Source: JBMYRH01 sp049602155 (lineage in GTDB: Bacteria > Myxococcota_A > UBA9042 > PHBI01 > JBMYRH01). Taken from it: a stretch of DNA of 15,017 nt. This document shows, in pieces, positions 7,101-14,026 of the stretch (positions are counted from its first letter, which is position 1; each line of letters starts with the position of its first letter). The stretch is from positions 1 through 15,017 of the forward strand of contig JBMYRH010000053.1 of the NCBI GenBank assembly GCA_049602155.1, read 5' to 3'. Under the pieces are notes generated by a model. It was not told where the DNA came from. It searched no databases and worked only from the letters and a program-made list of their open reading frames with translations. The translations under genes were made by a program, and so were the position numbers.

Positions 7101-8744
7101 GAGCCCCGCCAAGGTGTCATCGTCACCATCGCCGAGGTCATCAGGGACCCCAGTCAGGTCCGCATAGTCTCCGCTCTTGGCCACGGCCGCCAAGTCGGAG
7201 TCCATCGCGTAGCCGTTATTGCTCACCATGCCGTCAACTGCCGCCTCATCAAGCTGCGTATTGTCATCGCCATCTGCGAGACCCGCGGGCACGTCTGTGA
7301 GGTTCGTGAAGCTCCCGGTCTTGGCCACTTCAGCCAAGTCAGCGTCCATCGCGTAGCCGTTATTGCTCACCATGCCGTCGACTGCCGCCTCATCAAGCTG
7401 CGTGTTGTCGTCGCCATCGGCGAGACCAGCGGGCACGTCTGTGAGGTTCGTGAAGCTCCCGGTCTTGGCCACTTCAGCCAAGTCAGCGTCCATCGCGTAG
7501 CCGTTGTTACTCACCATGCCGTCGACTGCCGCTTCATCAAGCTGCGTATTGTCGTCACCATCGGCCAAGCCAGCCGGCACCTCGATCAAGTCTTCGAACT
7601 TGCCGCTGGACGCGACCGGGGCCAAGGCATCGACGCTCGACGCCATCGCGTAGCCGTTATTGGCCACCATCTCATCGACAGCCGCCTCATCGAGCTGCGT
7701 ATTGTCATCGCCGTCAGCAAGCCCTTCGGGGACGTCGACGAGGTTCGTGAAGCTCCCGGTCTTTGCGACCTCTGACAGGTCAGCGTCCATCGCAAAGCCA
7801 TTATCGCTCACGATGTCGTCGACCTGCTCGGGGGTGAGCATCATGTCGGGGCCGCACATCCATGCGCTTGTCTCCACGTCATAATGCGCGACATCACCGG
7901 CCTCACAGCTGAGGTCGCGGAGGGTGTCGTCGTCGACGAGAGCCATGCAATTCCAGACCTCCCCATCGTACATCGCGACCTCGCCGGCCTGACACATCAG
8001 CCCCGCCACGGTCATGTCCGAGATGAGCGCACCGACCTCTTCGAGGGTCAGATGCGGACCTGTGACGTAGCCGGTCTCGGTCAAATAGGCCGCGACGTCT
8101 TCCCCGGTCATGAAGCCCTTGGTGCCGAGCGCCTCCTCGGTCACACACAGCCCGGGGAGCTCGGTCACGAGCGCGTACTCCACGGCGTCATAGCCGCCAA
8201 GCTTGGCCGAATCTGCGGCGTTGTCCGCGGCGGTCGCGGTGTCGGCTACGGTCGCATGGTCAGCGCTATCGGCCATCGTGGCGTGGTCGGCGGTCTCCGC
8301 GATTGTGGCGTGGTCGGCGGTCTCCGCCGTCTCGGCCATCTCACTTCGCGCGCTGCGCATCGAGAAGGCCGAGGAGGTCACGCGCTGTCGCGGCGACATC
8401 TCGCCCGAGCCGTTGATCTCGACCCCGATGAAGCTCGGGTCTGCGACCAAGGACACGTCGAGCGGCGACAGGCTGCCGAGCTCGAGGTTAAAGACGCCAT
8501 TGTCGATCACCACCGCCTCGTGGGTCTCCTGCCAAAGCGGATCGCCGCCCTCAGCCTCGTCATAGAGCCTAAAGGTGACCGTGAAGCTCTCGTCCGGGCA
8601 GGCCTCGGCCGTCGGACAATCGACCGCCTCACCCTCGGTGTTGGTCAGGTAGCCCTGATAGTGCAGTCGGTCAGGCACATAGGCCTGCGCGGTGCCCGCC
8701 AGGAGCAACGCCAATCCGGCAATAAAGGTCGTCAATCGCACCAT
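4155..8744 (-). CDS. Giant secreted fibre protein: head domain, tail-fibre-like repeats, carbohydrate-binding-like and Cys-rich modules
   Basis: 1529 residues from ATG 8742-8744, with AGGAG (8753-8757) eight bases upstream. A signal peptide ends at about residue 21 (TAQA). Modules in order: head (22-133) with HYQGYLTN, TFRLYD, GGDPLW and SPRQRVTSSAF; an alanine-rich ADHAT stretch (137-180); LGGYDAVEYA and two-Cys modules (about 247-300); eight NGxA units of about 48 residues (315-692), resembling phage tail-fibre repeats (TGSFTNLTDVPAGL); a fibre-like part with DGDLTMVGS (710-818); a beta-sandwich resembling carbohydrate-binding module 4/9 (about 820-1034) with a four-Cys insert at 926-943; short beta repeats (1040-1108); an unknown domain (1110-1335); an EGF-like segment (1337-1386); the motif CGNGVLDSGEDCDDGN (1392-1407); and a Cys/Ser/Gly-rich tip (1420-1529). 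It is probably an extended, perhaps trimeric, surface adhesin. Ligand and partner are unknown; the lipoprotein gene 2 bp upstream may supply its anchor. Confidence 0.88.
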   Translation of the reverse strand: MVRLTTFIAGLALLLAGTAQAYVPDRLHYQGYLTNTEGEAVDCPTAEACPDESFTVTFRLYDEAEGGDPLWQETHEAVVIDNGVFNLELGSLSPLDVSLVADPSFIGVEINGSGEMSPRQRVTSSAFSMRSARSEMAETAETADHATIAETADHATMADSADHATVADTATAADNAADSAKLGGYDAVEYALVTELPGLCVTEEALGTKGFMTGEDVAAYLTETGYVTGPHLTLEEVGALISDMTVAGLMCQAGEVAMYDGEVWNCMALVDDDTLRDLSCEAGDVAHYDVETSAWMCGPDMMLTPEQVDDIVSDNGFAMDADLSEVAKTGSFTNLVDVPEGLADGDDNTQLDEAAVDEMVANNGYAMASSVDALAPVASSGKFEDLIEVPAGLADGDDNTQLDEAAVDGMVSNNGYAMDADLAEVAKTGSFTNLTDVPAGLADGDDNTQLDEAAVDGMVSNNGYAMDADLAEVAKTGSFTNLTDVPAGLADGDDNTQLDEAAVDGMVSNNGYAMDSDLAAVAKSGDYADLTGVPDDLGDGDDDTLAGLACTDGQFAYWDDEEGVWACGTDRVLTESEVDGMVGNNGYAMDADFAPVAKTGSFTNLTDVPAGLADGDDDTQLDEAAVDGMVSNNGYAMDADLSEVAKTGSFTNLIDVPAGLVDGDDDTQLTEAEVDGYVSNNGYALASELYTDSEAVAAVATADAYVKNTGDQIDGDLTMVGSMLKAKAENLGTDPDTGAQLTNDVMVYANAPYGTSRLYAGQGTNYGGGIRYDANGVDDVSFFRRSDNVEHEVFRYKHNSDEVIFNGDVSIKGELRSSQSNLVPDAEFLDLTTQQWINTTSIPNAQVTALPDGVTGYAHHVVSDGTGCYEWARSARFQINPNKAYRFSVWIKSNSPTMHNYLGFNVYDADKVKIDHYALEEGAAPCSSDADCGTDYECTNGVCGDEVYANPYFKTSENDANTWTRWTAYLMPHFSERKATKPSHTAINHPATNGQDYVWPEDGRHALIRFGSCYAEVDGEESWFAYPSVVEVSGDSDPQHMGDLDVSGGFEVEGDATFVGAVTLEGETTVDDNLSVNKDLAVLDDVTISDDLVVSSDATVQGVMKVGAVTSEWSLNLGGRGSVNTVDDHFLIAEIDPPEYSLASLKVEICSANRYKLPGCESYDITVSRFTEFEDDEVTINYEYLFYRVERTHISENGCGANTPTPNCTSVGQSGSQHTVLTPRLTWAPRNAAAEVDTDGDGVFDTRPGLRSVKVWIPMNETEPGSSGSYTDAHVTLRGMGEPSTITPTTTQTVCAPSMEDDTDPSYDAYCANLESYVMTLDLTDNADGHRIPAVSCPAGMWGDNCQNTCPGGSGADACNGNGTCSDGPDGTGICTCDAAWLGDACDELAPCGNGVLDSGEDCDDGNTDDGDVCPGNCTISQYRWVTSSGTESVLHSTCGSSKSSNSYGADYGLCRAEVLGKKVAIPVSNPPSGRTWNAAGYSSSGGSASGFSATLSAEDTYLEWFGGSGCGGDTLVSTSVTLYTCIGE
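6669..7802 (-). repeat. 144-bp in-frame tandem repeat array in the fibre gene
   Basis: Eight NGxA motifs lie at residues 315, 363, 414, 462, 510, 585, 633 and 681. Most are 48 residues (144 bp) apart; one gap is 51 and one is 75, where a two-Cys module is inserted. Units starting at plus-strand 7207 and 7351 differ at about five of 144 bases, so part of the array expanded recently. Confidence 0.9.
8205..8336 (-). repeat. Short alanine-rich repeats (ADHAT/AETAD) in the fibre gene
   Basis: Residues 137-180 repeat a seven- to twelve-residue pattern such as AETADHAT and ADSADHAT. The regular Ala/Thr spacing looks like a helical or coiled-coil neck leading to the LGGYDA motif. Similar A-rich stretches precede LGG-type motifs in tail-fibre and collagen-like bacterial proteins. 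Confidence 0.75.
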
Positions 8745-8746
8745 CT

Positions 8747-10513
8747 CTATTTCTCCTTCGCGGTCGGCAACCCGGACTTGAGGGTCCAGCTGCCGTTCGA
8801 CGAGGTTCCGAGGATCCTCGGGGCCCCAACCGTGCCTTTCACAGCACGCCCAGTCGTGTCCGTACCGAGGCCAAAGCCATCGCCGAACGCATATCCGTTC
8901 AATCGATAGGAGCAGTCCTCGTCGGTGACGCCATCGCAGTCATCATCGACGCTATTGCAGACCGGCCCTTCACTCAGGATCTCGACACCGACACACACGC
9001 TGTCCGAGCAGTGGTCATCGCTTGTGCATGGGTCCTCATCACTGCAGAGCCCTGTGTCGTCTGCCTCGTGACCGCAGCCCTCGACCACGTCGCAAAGCTC
9101 AGCTGTGCACGGGTTGTCGTCGTCGCAGAGCGAGGGCTCGGGCGTATGAACCACCTCATCCACCTCGTCATCGCAGGTGTCGACCGTGCAGCTCACACCG
9201 TCATCGAGCTCAGGTGGCGTACCAGCCTGGCAATCCAGCGCCGCATCACAGGTCTCAACGCCGGTGCAAAAGAGCGCGTCATCACAGAGGGCGTCATTCG
9301 GCGCGTGGACCACCTGGTCCAGCTCCTCATCACAGCTGTCGTCGGTGCAGCCCACCTCATCGTCGAGCACCGGCGGCAGCCCAGGCTGACAATCTAGCGC
9401 CGCGTCACAGACCTCCGCGCCATCACAGAACTGACCATTGGAGCAAAGCGAGTCTTCAGCCGTGTGGACGACCACATCGGCCTCTTCGTCACAGGTGTCG
9501 ACCGTGCACGCCACGCCATCGTCGAGCACAGGCGACTCGCCCGACTGACAGTCCAAGACTGCGTCACAGCTCTCCACCCCGTTGCAATACTGCGCATCGT
9601 TGCAGAGGCCATCATTGGCCACGTGGACGACCGCGTCAGCGGCCTCATCGCACGCGTCATCTGTGCAGCTGACACCGTCATCGACGATGGGGGCCTCGCC
9701 AGGCAGACACCCTGCGCTCGCGTCACAGACCTCCTCGCCGTCGCAAAAGAAGCCATTGGAGCAAGCCGCATCCTGCGCCAAGTGCACTACGGCATCAGCG
9801 TCTTCGTCGCAGCTGTCGACCGTGCACTCCACCCCATCATCGAGGACGGGCGGCTCCCCGGGGGCGCACCCTGTCTCGGCCGCGCAGGTCTCGAGGCCGT
9901 TACAAAATGCGCCGTCATCACACACGACCGGCGTCGCCCCGAGGCAGGCCCCAGCCGTGCAGACATCATCCGAAGTACACGCGTCAGCGTCATCGCAGGT
10001 GTCGCCATCGGGCGCCGCGACGGAGGCACACTGACCGGTGGTCGGCTCGCATTGGCTCAGTTGGCACGGGGTCGTCGAAGGCTCGCAGGTCACCGCTTGG
10101 TCCGTGTCCAAGACACACACCGGGGCATCCCCAGTCGTGTCGCATACCATCACGCCACCGCAGAGGTCCTCAGGGGGTGCACAGTCCGAGTCTTCTGAAC
10201 ATGCGCATGGTGTGTCGGGTTCGCAGACCTCCGCTTGGCAGGTCCCGGCCTTCGAGCACGGCGAATCGGATGCACAGGGGGTGCCGTCCTCGGCCCCCTC
10301 ACAGAGCTCGACGGGGCCCACAGCGTCAGCGCTCTCGTCCACGTCTGTCGTCGGAGTCGTGCTATCTGGCGCCGCCGCATCGACATCGCTCGTGGGGCTG
10401 GCTTCAGCGTCATCTGTGATGCTCGTGTCCGCCTGAGGCGCAGCGCTAGGGCTCGCACCACAGGCCGCCAGTGGCCACACGATGATCACCATACTCAACG
10501 TCGAGAGACGCAA
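8747..10513 (-). CDS. Cys-rich repeat lipoprotein with MopE-like motif, upstream partner of the giant fibre
   Basis: 588 residues from TTG 10511-10513. A TAG lies in frame at 10541-10543, and no ATG or GTG between gives a usable signal peptide; Met8 would leave one with no positive charge. The signal ends in the lipobox LAAC, with Cys18 as the lipid site. An acidic Ser/Thr/Asp linker (19-68) precedes irregular Cys-rich segments (71-197). Five repeats of exactly 53 residues follow, starting at C198, 251, 304, 357 and 410, each with pattern CxxxxxCxGxExC, PxLDDGVxCTxDxCDE and VVH. Then come further Cys segments, CNSVDDDCDGVTDEDC (519-534), which matches the MopE-type putative metal-binding motif, and a C-terminal domain with GTVGAPRILGTSSNGSWTL. 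It is probably an outer-membrane-tethered, disulfide-rich stalk. The stop is 2 bp before the giant fibre's ATG, implying co-translation and a shared structure. No enzymatic signature is seen. Confidence 0.87.
   Translation of the reverse strand: MRLSTLSMVIIVWPLAACGASPSAAPQADTSITDDAEASPTSDVDAAAPDSTTPTTDVDESADAVGPVELCEGAEDGTPCASDSPCSKAGTCQAEVCEPDTPCACSEDSDCAPPEDLCGGVMVCDTTGDAPVCVLDTDQAVTCEPSTTPCQLSQCEPTTGQCASVAAPDGDTCDDADACTSDDVCTAGACLGATPVVCDDGAFCNGLETCAAETGCAPGEPPVLDDGVECTVDSCDEDADAVVHLAQDAACSNGFFCDGEEVCDASAGCLPGEAPIVDDGVSCTDDACDEAADAVVHVANDGLCNDAQYCNGVESCDAVLDCQSGESPVLDDGVACTVDTCDEEADVVVHTAEDSLCSNGQFCDGAEVCDAALDCQPGLPPVLDDEVGCTDDSCDEELDQVVHAPNDALCDDALFCTGVETCDAALDCQAGTPPELDDGVSCTVDTCDDEVDEVVHTPEPSLCDDDNPCTAELCDVVEGCGHEADDTGLCSDEDPCTSDDHCSDSVCVGVEILSEGPVCNSVDDDCDGVTDEDCSYRLNGYAFGDGFGLGTDTTGRAVKGTVGAPRILGTSSNGSWTLKSGLPTAKEK
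8753..8757 (-). promoter_or_regulatory. Ribosome binding site of the giant fibre gene
   Basis: The minus strand reads AGGAG, eight bases, then ATG at 8744. The site lies inside the last codons of the upstream lipoprotein gene, so the two genes are translated in succession from one message. Confidence 0.75.
9128..9922 (-). repeat. 159-bp in-frame tandem repeat, five copies, in the lipoprotein gene
   Basis: Five 53-residue units run from residue 198 to 462 with no length variation. Each carries seven or eight similarly placed Cys and the sequence LDD(G/E)V. Copies are clearly diverged at amino-acid level, so this array is older than the 144-bp one in the neighbouring fibre gene. Confidence 0.88.
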
Positions 10514-10621
10514 ACCCCACCCCGATTCGTGCGATACAACCTATCGAGGGTACCACCACGGCAACCGAAATTTGAAGCCCGGCAGTGGCCCGATGTAACT
10601 GGTTCTCTGCCGAAGTGAAGG
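10514..10621. other. Intergenic gap, 108 bp
   Basis: This is the only gap where a promoter for the lipoprotein/giant-fibre pair could lie within the visible region. Minus-strand TTGCCG and TTGTAT hexamers occur, but 19 bases apart, so no promoter is claimed. No strong hairpin with a T-run was seen. The bases just before the TTG start are G-rich (GGGGTGGGGT) and could serve as a poor ribosome binding site. Confidence 0.4.
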
Positions 10622-11152
10622 CTACTTGGGGACCTTCAACCAGTAGGGCCAATGCGGCGAGAAGTCGCCGTCGGTCGAGCGGATCCCGACGATGAACTTG
10701 TATTCGCCATGACGAGGCGGGGCGTGGAGGCTGCCATACCAGCAGGTCTCTGCCCCATTGCTCGCCTCGCCTTCCCAGAGCCCCCCGTCGGGCTGACCAT
10801 CGCCACCGGCCGCCAGCGTGGTGGTGTTGATCTTGTCCTTGGTCGCGTAGATCGACAGGGTGTAGGTGCGGTTCTTGGGCGCGCGGAGGCAGATGTTCCC
10901 GCCCCAGGTCGTGTCGACGATGTAGAAGTCGTCGTCGAGGGGCGCCGAGATGTAACGGTAGAGGTCGCTCTTGGCTGTCAACGCGCTAGGGAGCTGGATG
11001 ACCTCGTCAGGCAGCCCGTCCACGTCGGCGTCAGCCCCTTCGTTGGGCTCGAAGTTGTCCTGCTGATTCGTGCGGTACGCCATCGTCCTGTAGGGCGGCA
11101 AGTTGGCGAACTTGTCCCAGGTCGCCGGCCCCATCGTTTGGCAGCGCACCAC
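10622..11152 (-). pseudogene. C-terminal part of a probable split gene (PPC-like domain)
   Basis: 176 residues if started at GTG 11150-11152; the frame is open back to a TGA at 11189-11191. Residues 30-100 contain DNFEPNEGADADVDGLPDE, then SDLYRYISAPLDDDFYIVD and a strand-rich stretch. This order resembles the bacterial pre-peptidase C-terminal (PPC) type of beta-sandwich, usually the tail of a secreted protein. Yet no signal peptide is possible from this start. Read in the other frame, the upstream ORF runs to within a few codons of here, and removal of one base from TTTCTTTCC (11169-11178) joins them as QLDFFHGDAHGVVRC. I therefore see this as the 3' half of one frameshifted gene. If it is separate, it is a small protein of unknown role that would need a GTG start. 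The PPC resemblance is by eye and moderate. Confidence 0.55.
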
Positions 11153-11162
11153 ACCATGGGCG

Positions 11163-11684
11163 TCACCGTGGAAAGAAATCGAGTTGTGTCACCTCACGGG
11201 TCACACCTGAGGCATCCACCAGGTCCAACAGGGGCTCTGAGACTGACTTCGCCCATGCGTCGAACGAGTATTTACCCCCGCAAACGCTGACAAACCGGAC
11301 CATTGGCGCATCGTGTGAAGAGCGATATGTCGGCCTGAAGCGCGCGTCCGTCCACACACTCTTCCACCAAAAATCTCCGGCCCGTGCGCTGTCGTCAGCA
11401 TTTGAGGTTCGAGCGATCGCCTCAAGGTGGTCAGCCTCTTGCAGCCACGGCATCACGTCTTCAATCTGTCCATCCAGCCATGCGCCCGTCTGCTTCAGCC
11501 GTGCTGTATCACCGGGTACGGCCGCATTCGGCTTCAGAGTGCTCAGCACCTGAGCAACCTCTTGGTAGGCCTTCAGACCGCTATCCATCTGCCTCTTTCG
11601 ACGGCCAACGATACGCCGCAATCGCTCCAAACGACGTGCCTCAAGGGCTCTAGTTGCCCCACTCAAAGCGGACATATCCGCCAC
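11163..11684 (-). pseudogene. N-terminal part of a probable split gene, unknown function
   Basis: Up to 173 residues from GTG 11682-11684; ATG 11673-11675 (residue 4) and ATG 11586-11588 (residue 33) are other possible starts. The first two would overlap the end of the fibre gene upstream. Residues 1-100 are mostly helical and charged, with no signal peptide or membrane helix. Residues 105-170 are aromatic-rich (DFWWKSVWTDARFRP) and match no family I know. Base composition is lower in GC (53-63% in sampled lines) than the Gly-rich gene before it. The missing export signal, next to a PPC-like partner that should be exported, suggests the true 5' end was lost or replaced when the fibre gene took its place. 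A frameshift near 11163-11191 would join it to the following ORF, giving about 350 residues in all. A genuine small cytoplasmic gene remains possible. Confidence 0.5.
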
Positions 11685-14013
11685 CGCCGTCGCCGCCCAA
11701 GAAGAGGTTCAAGGCGCACTGCATGTCGCCTTGACCCGAGCCGTCGTTGCCGCCGCCGCCCCCAAACGAGCCGCCGCCGGCGCCTTGATAGAGCCCATGA
11801 CCTGCGCAGTTGGCCTCGAACCAGTTGCTGTCGGCCTCGTTGCCCGTCTTTCCACCGTTCGGGCCGTCGCCGTCTTCAAAGTTGTCCCCGCCGGCAAAGC
11901 CGCTGGCCCCGCCAGCGCCTCCGCTGCAGCTGCCGCCGTAGTTTGTGCAGTTCTGTGCACCGCCACCACCGCCGTAACCCAGGCCGTCGCCCGCGATGGG
12001 GTTCTGTTTAAACCCGTGGAGCCCGGCCCCCGCGCCCCCCGCGTCACCGGGCTCGGTCGAGACGCCATCGATCTTCGCGGCGTGGATATTCGGGCCGCTT
12101 GAGGTGCCCCCACGGCTGTTGTGGAGGTTGCCGCCCGAGCCGATGCCGCCGTCGCCGTTGGTGCCATGGCCTCCGGTCGCGACTAGGTCAAAGGGTGCCC
12201 CCACGGTCGAGGTCCCGCCGGTGAGGTCCACCATCCCGGTGTTGCCCCCTCCCCGGCCGACGACCACGACGATCTCCTGACCGGGCGTGACGGGCATGAC
12301 GCTCTTCGCGCCGCCGCCGCCGCCGCCACCTGGGCCGCCGCCGCCGTGGTTCCCAGAGCCGCCGCCACCGATGGCGAGCGCTGTCAGCTCAATCACCCCC
12401 TGCGGGACGGTGAAGGTGTAGGTCCCCTCCTGCGTATAGGCCTCAAAGCCCGCCGGGACGCTGAGGCAGTCCTTGCTGCAAAGGTCTCCATCGAGGTTGT
12501 TGCCGTCATCGCAGGCCTCGCCGGGATCTTCGATGTCATTGCCGCAGAGCGTGCACCCACCCTCAAAGCACACCTCGGTCCCCGCGCACTGTGTACCCAT
12601 GAGTTCACAGCTCGTGCCGCACTCATCGGTCACCTCTTGACCGCAGGCCACCGCCTCGACCGCAGGGCATTGAGACGCGTCGAACTTTGTCCCTGCGTAC
12701 GCGCAATCATTGCCGCACTCATCGACGATGGTCTGGCCGCACCCCACGGACTCGGCCTCGGCGCACTGCGCGAGGTTGAGCCCTGCGCCGAGGCCCGAGC
12801 ACAGGTTGCCGCAGGGATCGGTGATCTCTTCGCCACAGGCGACGTCTGTCACCGCGGCGCACAGGCTGGTGTTGAGCGCGGTGCCCTCCCCCCCGCAGAC
12901 CCCGCCACAGTCATCGACCACGGGCTCCAAGCAGACCACCGCGCTCGCGGGCGGGCAGACCTCGGTGCAGAGCTTGATCTTCGCGTACACCTCGCCGTCA
13001 CAGATGCGCATCGTGTGGCTCTCAAGGTCGAGCCACGTCTGCCCGACCGTCGTGGCGTCACACGGCGCAGGGGGCGCCGTCGGGATGAGCCCGGACTGTG
13101 CCGGATCCCCGGGCTCGCCCTTGTCGCCCTTGTCGCCTTGTGAGCCCGGCTCTCCGGGCTCACCTGCCGGGCCCTGCTCGCCGGGATCGCCTTTCTCGCC
13201 GGGGTCACCTGCCGGGCCCTGTTCGCCGGTATCGCCTTTGTCACCCGGAGCTCCGGGCGCACCAGCGTCGCCCTTGGGCCCGACGAGCCCCGTCGGGCTC
13301 CCGACCCACTCACCCTCGGCGTTGATGATGACCACACCCGCGAAGGCGAGGCTCCCCTCGGGGGTCAGGCTCAGGGACTGGAGCGCCGCAGGCACCCCCT
13401 CGAGGTCCGAGAACTGACCTGAGAAGTGTGGCCCGGTCACGTAGCCTTGCTCGGTCAGGTAGGCCGCCAGCGCGTCGGCGTCCAGGGCAGCCTCTTCAGC
13501 GAGCGCCTCGGCGAGCTCCGCGTCGGTCACGCACATCCCAGGGACGTCGCTCAAGAGCGCGTAGTCCGCTGCGTCGAGGCCGCCCAAGCGCTCGGCGTCT
13601 GTGGCCTGCCCGGCGCGCATCGCGAAGGCCGACGAGACGAGGCGCTGACGAGGGGCCATCTCCCCTCCCCCGTTGATCTCGACCCCGAGCCAGCTCGGGT
13701 CATTGATGTCGACCGGATCCACCGGCAGGACGCTCCCGAGGGTGACGTCAAAGGTGCCTCGCACGACCGGGACGCTCAGGTGCGTCTCAGCCCAGATGGG
13801 GTCGCCGCCCTCGACCTGGTCATAGAGCCTGAAGGTGAGGTTGAAGGTCTGGTCCGGGCAGCTCAGCGCGTCCGGGCAGTGCACCGCCTCGCCCTCGGCG
13901 TTGGTCAGGTAGCCCTGGTAGTGCATCCGCTCAGGGACTGAGGCGTGGGCGACGCCCACGGTGACGCACATCAGCGCAACCATCATTTGAGTCCGTGAAG
14001 CGCTCATCGTCAT
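11650..14013 (-). CDS. Secreted collagen-like fibre protein with head domain, Cys repeats and Gly-rich tail
   Basis: 787 residues from ATG 14011-14013. An in-frame ATG at 14043 would overlap the upstream gene and spoil the signal peptide; ATG 14005-14007 is also possible. Modules in order: signal peptide to about residue 24 (GVAHA); head (25-135) with HYQGYLTN, TFRLYD, GGDPIW and APRQRLVSSAF, closely like the giant fibre; LGGLDAADYAL, CVTDAEL and AYLTEQGYVTGPH, again shared; 20 Gly-X-Y triplets (about 245-304); a two-Cys module (CDATTVGQTW to RICDGE); four 32-residue Cys repeats (361-488); CGNDIEDPGEACDDGN (490-505); and a glycine-rich C-terminal domain (about 530-787) opening with TYTFTVPQGVIELTALAIGG. 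The collagen part suggests a trimer. The Gly-rich tail resembles tip domains of phage and bacterial fibres. It is probably an exported surface fibre, a paralogue of the giant one with a different tip. Ligand unknown. Confidence 0.88.
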   Translation of the reverse strand: MTMSASRTQMMVALMCVTVGVAHASVPERMHYQGYLTNAEGEAVHCPDALSCPDQTFNLTFRLYDQVEGGDPIWAETHLSVPVVRGTFDVTLGSVLPVDPVDINDPSWLGVEINGGGEMAPRQRLVSSAFAMRAGQATDAERLGGLDAADYALLSDVPGMCVTDAELAEALAEEAALDADALAAYLTEQGYVTGPHFSGQFSDLEGVPAALQSLSLTPEGSLAFAGVVIINAEGEWVGSPTGLVGPKGDAGAPGAPGDKGDTGEQGPAGDPGEKGDPGEQGPAGEPGEPGSQGDKGDKGEPGDPAQSGLIPTAPPAPCDATTVGQTWLDLESHTMRICDGEVYAKIKLCTEVCPPASAVVCLEPVVDDCGGVCGGEGTALNTSLCAAVTDVACGEEITDPCGNLCSGLGAGLNLAQCAEAESVGCGQTIVDECGNDCAYAGTKFDASQCPAVEAVACGQEVTDECGTSCELMGTQCAGTEVCFEGGCTLCGNDIEDPGEACDDGNNLDGDLCSKDCLSVPAGFEAYTQEGTYTFTVPQGVIELTALAIGGGGSGNHGGGGPGGGGGGGAKSVMPVTPGQEIVVVVGRGGGNTGMVDLTGGTSTVGAPFDLVATGGHGTNGDGGIGSGGNLHNSRGGTSSGPNIHAAKIDGVSTEPGDAGGAGAGLHGFKQNPIAGDGLGYGGGGGAQNCTNYGGSCSGGAGGASGFAGGDNFEDGDGPNGGKTGNEADSNWFEANCAGHGLYQGAGGGSFGGGGGNDGSGQGDMQCALNLFLGGDGGGGYVRFEWGN
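12550..12933 (-). repeat. 96-bp in-frame Cys-rich repeat, four copies
   Basis: Residues 361-488 (from ATG 14013) form four 32-residue units, with the first Cys of each exactly 32 apart. The pattern is C, then (I/V)xDxCGxxC, then a G-containing stretch and another Cys. The fourth unit is the most diverged. Confidence 0.82.
13102..13281 (-). repeat. Collagen-like Gly-X-Y run, 20 triplets
   Basis: An unbroken run of GXY triplets rich in GDK, GEP, GEQ and GPA. Charged K and E/D in neighbouring triplets is the usual way bacterial collagens stabilise a triple helix without hydroxyproline. Confidence 0.9.
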
Positions 14014-14026
14014 CCCCCCGCGAGGG

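Noticed and set aside
6165..7775. 536-residue open frame on the plus strand
   Set aside because: It lies wholly opposite the 144-bp repeat array. Its own repeats mirror those units, and the codon bias of the real gene keeps the opposite frame free of stops.
7884..8909. 341-residue open frame on the plus strand
   Set aside because: It is antisense to the head of the giant fibre and the end of the lipoprotein gene, with no recognisable domain. The minus-strand frame has a signal peptide and a known head motif.
9464..10198. 244-residue plus-strand frame opposite the Cys-rich lipoprotein
   Set aside because: It is a shadow of the 159-bp repeats, and the minus frame explains the DNA fully.
10514..10621. 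Promoter-like TTGCCG and TTGTAT hexamers
   Set aside because: They are 19 bases apart with a poor match, and no supporting element was seen.
11653..12426. Gly-rich DNA as a possible simple-sequence or non-coding region
   Set aside because: It stays in frame with the fibre gene, opens with a recognisable strand (TYTFTVPQGV) and ends in a natural YVRFEWGN stop.
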